A stretch of DNA of 64,000 nt, taken from positions 186,001-250,000 of the forward strand of contig NZ_JACYXI010000007.1 in NCBI RefSeq assembly GCF_014842915.1, written 5' to 3'. The stretch is from Roseibium litorale. Lineage in GTDB: Bacteria > Pseudomonadota > Alphaproteobacteria > Rhizobiales > Stappiaceae. The notes below the pieces were generated by a model that was not told the DNA's origin, did no database searches, and saw only the letters and a list, made by a program, of their open reading frames with translations. Numbering within the stretch: the stretch's first letter is position 1; every line of letters starts with the position of its first letter. The translations under genes were made by a program, and so were the position numbers. This document shows positions 59,722-64,000 of the stretch, in pieces.

Positions 59722-60741
59722 ATGAACCCGATTGAACGCGCCCTCGGCATTCTGCTGCTGCTGACCGGTGGAAAACTGGTGACCGCCACGACTTTGTCCG
59801 AGCGTTTCAATGTGTCACTCAGGACCATCTACCGGGATATCGATCGGCTCATTTCTCTTGGGGTTCCCGTCGATGCCGAACGGGGTGCGGAGGGGGGCTA
59901 CAGACTATCTCAGGACTATCTTCAAGCCCCTGTGGCCCTAACCCGCAATGAAACGGCCGCTCTGCTGACTGCCCTGGCGCTCGTGAGAGGCATCCGCACC
60001 ATCCCCTTGGCAACAGATCTCGACTCGGCTCAAAAGAAACTGGTAGCCACCTTGCCCAAGGCCGTTCATGCGCTGCTCGGTGAAGCGGAGCGCATTATTG
60101 GCATCGAACCCGTACCTGCAGATATCTTTCACTCCAATACCCGAGCAGAACCGACACCGCTTTGGCAGCAGGCCATAGACGGCTTCATGCAAGGCCTGCT
60201 CGAAAGCCGGAGAGTCCGCTTTCTTCACAACAACCCGGCAAGAGGCGAACCTCGCCCTCACGACGTTGAACCGCGTGGCATCCTGTATGACCGGGACCTC
60301 TGGTACATGGCCGGGTTTTGTGTCGACACACGGCAGGTCAAAGTTTACCGCGCGGATAGGGTGCGCGAGATGGAAGTAAGCGGCTTCCGCTTCCGGCAGG
60401 ACAAGACATTCGCGATCGAGTCCCTGCTTGGGGGCGCTTGGCTGAAACAGGCCATGCGCAGGTGGGAAACGGAAAGCCCGATTGCCCGGATCCGGATCAC
60501 GGCGGAACAGGCCGCCAAGCTGTCATCGGACTGGTACTACCGGCACGCGGTCTTAACCGCGGAGGAAAGCGGCAGTCTGATCATCGCCATCCCGGACACC
60601 GCCAGTTCCCGCATTCTGCCGCTGGTGCGCTGGCTCGGGCCGGGGGCTGAGCTCCTTGAGCCGGAACACATGCGGCAGGAGCTGGCAGAAGAATTAAAAA
60701 GCCTGGCCCAAACCCATGGCGGGCTGCCCCAGGCTTCCTGA
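59722..60741 (+). CDS. YafY-type transcriptional regulator with HTH and WYL domains
   Basis: A 339-residue regulator. The N-terminal HTH (RALGILLLLTGGKLVTATTL, SERFNVSLRTIYRDIDRLIS) is followed by a WYL ligand-sensing domain (VEPRGILYDRDLWYMAGFCV, about 165-240) and a C-terminal WCX region (ARIRITAEQAAKLSSDWYY). WYL proteins sense nucleic acids or nucleotides. The target is unknown. ATG 59722 starts MNPIERALGIL. Convergent to uppP with a 9-base gap. Confidence 0.92.
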   Translation: MNPIERALGILLLLTGGKLVTATTLSERFNVSLRTIYRDIDRLISLGVPVDAERGAEGGYRLSQDYLQAPVALTRNETAALLTALALVRGIRTIPLATDLDSAQKKLVATLPKAVHALLGEAERIIGIEPVPADIFHSNTRAEPTPLWQQAIDGFMQGLLESRRVRFLHNNPARGEPRPHDVEPRGILYDRDLWYMAGFCVDTRQVKVYRADRVREMEVSGFRFRQDKTFAIESLLGGAWLKQAMRRWETESPIARIRITAEQAAKLSSDWYYRHAVLTAEESGSLIIAIPDTASSRILPLVRWLGPGAELLEPEHMRQELAEELKSLAQTHGGLPQAS

Positions 60742-60750
60742 AGCTTTACG

Positions 60751-61572
60751 TCAGCCCATCAGGTAGAGACCGGCAAAACCGGCGATACCGACCGCGATGC
60801 GCCAATAGGCAAAGGGCGCGAAGCCGTGGCGGGAGACGAAATTCAACAGCCCCTTGACCACGAACACGCCTGCAACGAAGGACGCCACGAAGCCGATGCC
60901 GATGATCATTGCGTCATCCCCGGACAGCACGTTCCGGTTCTTGAAGAGATCATAGGCAAAGGCGCCCGCCATGGTCGGCATGGCCAGAAAGAAGGAAAAC
61001 TCCGCCGCCGAGCGCTTGTCCGTGCCCATCAAAAGAGCGCCGGCAATCGTGGAGCCCGACCGGGAAACACCGGGCACCATTGCCAGGCACTGGCAGAAGC
61101 CGATCTTCAGACAGAGGCTGAGCGGGTAATCCATCACGTTGGTGTAGCGCGGCTTGAGCGGCAGCCGGTCGATCCACAGCAGAATGATGCCCCCGATCAG
61201 CAGCGTCGAGCAGATGAGCTGCGGCGACTCAAACAGCACTTCCTTGATAAAGCCATGCGCCAGCACGCCGATCACCGCTGCTGGCAGAAAGGCAACCAGA
61301 ATGCCGAACACAAAGCGGCGGCTGGCCGGGTCGGAGGGGAATGTGACCAAAAGGTTCCAGAGCCGGGCGAAATAGACCGACAGAATGGCGAGGATTGCTC
61401 CGAGCTGGATCAGAACCTCAAAGGTTTTGCCTTTGCTTTCAAATCCCAGGAAATGCCCTAGAAGCAGAATGTGACCGGTTGAGGATACCGGGATGAATTC
61501 GGTCAAGCCCTCGACAATGCCAAGGATCAGCGCATTTACGATCGTCTGTTCTTCCAATTGGTAGACCCTCAT
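60751..61572 (-). CDS. uppP: undecaprenyl-diphosphatase
   Basis: UppP/BacA, 273 residues, an inner-membrane enzyme that recycles undecaprenyl pyrophosphate to the monophosphate carrier used for peptidoglycan and polysaccharide. Motif 1 is [20 protein letters not shown] and motif 2 is [17 protein letters not shown]. Eight or so transmembrane helices are visible. ATG 61572 gives [17 protein letters not shown]; an upstream start adds 13 residues. Confidence 0.96.
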   Translation of the reverse strand: MRVYQLEEQTIVNALILGIVEGLTEFIPVSSTGHILLLGHFLGFESKGKTFEVLIQLGAILAILSVYFARLWNLLVTFPSDPASRRFVFGILVAFLPAAVIGVLAHGFIKEVLFESPQLICSTLLIGGIILLWIDRLPLKPRYTNVMDYPLSLCLKIGFCQCLAMVPGVSRSGSTIAGALLMGTDKRSAAEFSFFLAMPTMAGAFAYDLFKNRNVLSGDDAMIIGIGFVASFVAGVFVVKGLLNFVSRHGFAPFAYWRIAVGIAGFAGLYLMG

Positions 61573-61763
61573 GTCTTCTGCTGGGGCATGCCGCTGGGAA
61601 AAGTTGTGCAAACGGTGGATATATTCAGATGGCGCGCAACATGGGGCTGCGCGTCAAGCGCTTGATAACCACCGTTCAGACATAATTTCCCGCTATCGGC
61701 AGCCGCGGTACTGCCCTAATTCCGTTCCGCACCTCGTACCCGTCAGGCCCAAACAAGCCCTTC

Positions 61764-62456
61764 ATGCTTACGCTCTATCATCATCCCTTCTCGCCGTCTT
61801 CCAGGTTCGTACGCCTCATCTTGAGTGAATACGGTGCCAACTTTGATGACAAGCTGGTCAATCCCTGGGAACGGCCGCATGAGCTGCTGCTTCTGAATCC
61901 TGCCGGGACCGTTCCTGTTCTGGTGGAAAACGATGGGCCACCGATCTGCGGCGCCCTGACGATCATGGAGTACCTCGATGAAACCCGGGGCTACGCCATG
62001 GCCGACCGGCGTCTGATGCCCGATCATCCCGATGCGCGTGCGGAAACACGCCGGCTGGTCGACTGGGCCTTGGGCAAGTTCGATACGGAAGTCATCGGCC
62101 ATCTGGTGCGTGAACGGATCTACAAGCAGACCATGCCGCGTTCCATCGGCGGCGGCGAACCGGATTCGGGCGCCCTGCGTGTCGCCCGTGCGAACATCCA
62201 CCACCACATGAAATATTTCGGCTATCTTGTAGCTTCCCGCAGGTGGCTTGGCGGCGACCGGCTGACCTTTGCCGACTTCGCGCTGGCAGCGGAACTCTCC
62301 TGCGCTGACTATCTGGGCGAAGTGCCATGGGCGGAAGAGGACAACGTGAAGCACTGGTACGCCCGGGTGAAGTCCCGCCCGAGCATGCGTCCGCTGCTGG
62401 GCGAGAAGGTTCTCGGCCTTCCAGCCGCAACAACCTATGCGGATCTGGACTTCTGA
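61764..62456 (+). CDS. fzlA: FtsZ-localised GST-fold protein FzlA
   Basis: A 230-residue GST-fold protein matching Caulobacter FzlA, which binds FtsZ filaments and is needed for division in alphaproteobacteria. The GST N-terminal thioredoxin-like domain is [20 protein letters not shown]. FzlA-type text is seen in [39 protein letters not shown] and [20 protein letters not shown]. The C-terminal tail ([20 protein letters not shown]) is longer than in other GSTs, as in FzlA. The stop overlaps the presumed queG start (CTGA). Confidence 0.9.
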   Translation: MLTLYHHPFSPSSRFVRLILSEYGANFDDKLVNPWERPHELLLLNPAGTVPVLVENDGPPICGALTIMEYLDETRGYAMADRRLMPDHPDARAETRRLVDWALGKFDTEVIGHLVRERIYKQTMPRSIGGGEPDSGALRVARANIHHHMKYFGYLVASRRWLGGDRLTFADFALAAELSCADYLGEVPWAEEDNVKHWYARVKSRPSMRPLLGEKVLGLPAATTYADLDF

Positions 62457-63613
62457 GCGGACCAGACAAACAGGACAGGAAGACGGAAAAGCTGCTGCAG
62501 GCCCTTGCGGGCAAGGCCGCACAACTCGGCTTTGACGATCTCAAGATCACAGCCGCAGACAGCATTCCCCAGGCACCGGAGCGGCTAAAGCAGTTCGTGG
62601 ACGCCGGATATCATGGCTCCATGGGCTGGATGGCAGAAACCCAGGAGCGGCGCGGCGACCCGCGCGTGCTCTGGCCGGAGGCCCGCTCCATTCTGCTGCT
62701 GGCGATGAACTACGGGCCGGACTGCGATCCGCTCTCCCATCTGGATCAGCCGGACCGCGCCGGTATTTCCGTCTATGCCCGCAACCGCGATTATCACGAC
62801 GTCATCAAGGGTAAGCTGAAGGAACTGGCGAGCTTTCTCGTCTCGCGCGCTGGTGGGGATGTAAAGGTCTTCGTCGACACGGCCCCGGTGATGGAAAAGC
62901 CGCTTGCAGCGGCAGCCGGGCTTGGCTGGCAGGGTAAGCACACCAATCTTGTCTCCCGGAAGCTGGGATCCTGGTTCTTTCTGGGGTCGATTTTCACCAC
63001 GCTGGATCTGGCGCCAGGCGGCGCAGAGCGAGACCATTGCGGTTCCTGCCGCTCCTGCCTGGACAGCTGCCCGACGGAAGCTTTCCCAGCGCCTTATCAG
63101 CTCGATGCAAGACGTTGCATTTCCTATCTCACCATCGAGCATGCAGGTCCTATACCGCTGGAGTTCCGGGCAAAGATGGGAAACCGGATCTATGGCTGCG
63201 ACGATTGCCTGGCCGCCTGCCCCTGGAACAAATTCGCTGAAGTGGCGAGTGAGGCCAAGCTCAAGGCCCGCGAAGATCTGATATCACCCCGTCTCGCCGG
63301 CCTTCTGACGCTGGACGATCCGGCTTTCCGCACGCTGTTTTCCGGCTCTCCCATCAAGCGCATTGGCCGGAACAGGTTCATTCGCAATGTGCTGATTGCC
63401 GCCGGAAACTCCGGCGATCAAAAACTGCTGGCTGCAGTTTCGCCGCATCTGAACGACCCGGACCCGGTGGTTCGCGGAGCGGCCGTCTGGGCCGCAGCTC
63501 AAATCGCAGATCCTGCAACTTGGGCCGGGCTTGCCGGAGACTTTCTCCCAGGGGAAACGGATGACAGCGTTCTGACGGAGTGGGAACGCTGTCATCCAGC
63601 AGACAAAAGCTGA
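62453..63613 (+). CDS. queG: epoxyqueuosine reductase
   Basis: QueG, about 386 residues from the presumed start, reduces epoxyqueuosine to queuosine in tRNA using cobalamin and iron-sulfur clusters. Cobalamin-site text is [20 protein letters not shown]. The two ferredoxin-like cluster motifs are [16 protein letters not shown] and [14 protein letters not shown]-terminal HEAT-like repeats follow ([19 protein letters not shown]). There is no ATG, GTG or TTG near the expected N-terminus. CTG 62453, which overlaps the fzlA TGA as CTGA, gives the normal family length. ATG 62327 would add 42 residues inside fzlA. Confidence 0.93.
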   Translation: MSGPDKQDRKTEKLLQALAGKAAQLGFDDLKITAADSIPQAPERLKQFVDAGYHGSMGWMAETQERRGDPRVLWPEARSILLLAMNYGPDCDPLSHLDQPDRAGISVYARNRDYHDVIKGKLKELASFLVSRAGGDVKVFVDTAPVMEKPLAAAAGLGWQGKHTNLVSRKLGSWFFLGSIFTTLDLAPGGAERDHCGSCRSCLDSCPTEAFPAPYQLDARRCISYLTIEHAGPIPLEFRAKMGNRIYGCDDCLAACPWNKFAEVASEAKLKAREDLISPRLAGLLTLDDPAFRTLFSGSPIKRIGRNRFIRNVLIAAGNSGDQKLLAAVSPHLNDPDPVVRGAAVWAAAQIADPATWAGLAGDFLPGETDDSVLTEWERCHPADKS

Positions 63614-63616
63614 ACC

Positions 63617-64000
63617 TCACGCCGTCAGGTGTGAAAAAGCGGCAACAACCTGATCATAGACCGGCCGTTTGAACGGCACGATCAGCGCGGGCAGAGCCGA
63701 GGCCTCTTCCCAGCGCCATTCGCCAAATTCCGGGCTGTGTCCATCCGGAGGGGTGAGGATATTGATCTCGCTCTCAGGCCCCTCAAAGCGCACCGCGTAC
63801 CATTTCTGTGCCTGGCCCCGGTATTTGCCCTTGCGGATATCTGCCAGGATCTCGGGCGGATAATCGTAGGTCAGCCAGCCATCGGTTTCCCCAAGGACGG
63901 AAACGCTCTTCATCGAGGTTTCCTCATAAAGCTCACGCAATGCTGCGAGCTTCGGGTCCTCTTCCGGATCGATACCGCCCTGCGGCATCTGCCAGGCGAA
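63617..64000 (-). CDS. rppH: RNA pyrophosphohydrolase, 5' end cut by window edge
   Basis: The last 127 residues of an RppH-type Nudix hydrolase that removes pyrophosphate from mRNA 5' ends. The frame is open beyond 64000. Text matches the family: [35 protein letters not shown] (the Nudix box GGIDxxEDxxxAAxRELYEET), [10 protein letters not shown] and [11 protein letters not shown]. It converges on queG, with only three bases between the stop codons. Confidence 0.94.
   Translation of the reverse strand, partial: FAWQMPQGGIDPEEDPKLAALRELYEETSMKSVSVLGETDGWLTYDYPPEILADIRKGKYRGQAQKWYAVRFEGPESEINILTPPDGHSPEFGEWRWEEASALPALIVPFKRPVYDQVVAAFSHLTA

Noticed and set aside
59313-59735. A 140-codon plus-strand frame over the DUF1127 gene
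   Set aside because: The minus-strand DUF1127 protein has a clear family motif; the plus-strand translation does not.

Overview
This 64 kb window is chromosomal DNA from a GC-rich alphaproteobacterium, most likely a marine member of the Hyphomicrobiales near Stappiaceae (Roseibium/Labrenzia-like). The evidence is the lptC-lptA-lptB-rpoN-hpf-ptsN order, an FzlA-type GST-fold division protein, DUF1344 and DUF1127 proteins, and a fused PabB-PabC. The genus is an inference. There is no rRNA, CRISPR or prophage. Two tRNAs (Ser-GGA, Leu-CAG) and one complete IS630-family element are present.

Layout: (1) 1-19.3 kb is mixed housekeeping: pheS and pheT with a membrane-protein gene between them, a nucleotidyltransferase-like gene, an IS630 element sitting exactly in the shared CTAG stop codons of two convergent genes, pabBC, msrA, tRNA-Ser, a serine hydrolase, adhP, an ACT-domain regulator, an Hsp70-like protein, a PepSY membrane protein and an APC-like carrier. 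(2) 19.7-31.4 kb is a corrinoid locus in three transcription units. It holds cbiX, cobH, cobL, cobI, cbiG-cobJ, cobM, cobB, cobA, cbiD and cobK. Together these cover uroporphyrinogen III to cobyrinate a,c-diamide by the oxygen-independent, early-cobalt route (CbiX, CbiG and CbiD are its markers); only the precorrin-2 dehydrogenase step is not in the window. (3) 31.4-50.3 kb is an exopolysaccharide island: WecG/TagA-type, GT4 and GT2 glycosyltransferases, a hexapeptide acyltransferase, a GH5 hydrolase, a Wzy-like polymerase, a Wzc/ExoP-like chain-length protein with a degenerate P-loop, a Wzx-like flippase, a polysaccharide deacetylase and a tandem alpha/beta-hydrolase. It ends in a tight five-gene operon: acyl carrier protein, acyl-CoA-dehydrogenase-like flavoprotein, amino acid:[carrier protein] ligase (a seryl-tRNA-synthetase relative), DUF1839 protein and a GH2 beta-mannosidase-like hydrolase. 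(4) 50.6-56.4 kb is the conserved core block ptsN, hpf, rpoN, lptB, lptA, lptC and an RNase D-like exonuclease. (5) 56.6-58.1 kb holds an AT-rich, apparently foreign gene beside tRNA-Leu. (6) 58.2-64 kb returns to housekeeping: an NDUFA9-like SDR, DUF1127, a WYL regulator, uppP, fzlA, queG and the 3' part of rppH.

The most unusual system is the carrier-protein module at the end of the polysaccharide island. A free-standing amino-acid:carrier-protein ligase retains the Cys/Glu/Cys zinc ligands expected of its family. It is coupled to its carrier, to a flavoprotein whose C-terminus looks like the flavin-monooxygenase branch, and to a DUF1839 protein with a candidate catalytic cysteine. I propose, as inference only, that it activates and modifies an amino acid for decoration of the polysaccharide or its precursors. 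Other points of interest are the complete oxygen-independent B12 set with an 88-aa repeat protein inside its operon, the IS630 insertion that regenerated both stop codons, a probable CTG start for queG, and the tandem hydrolase with an unusual nucleophile elbow.
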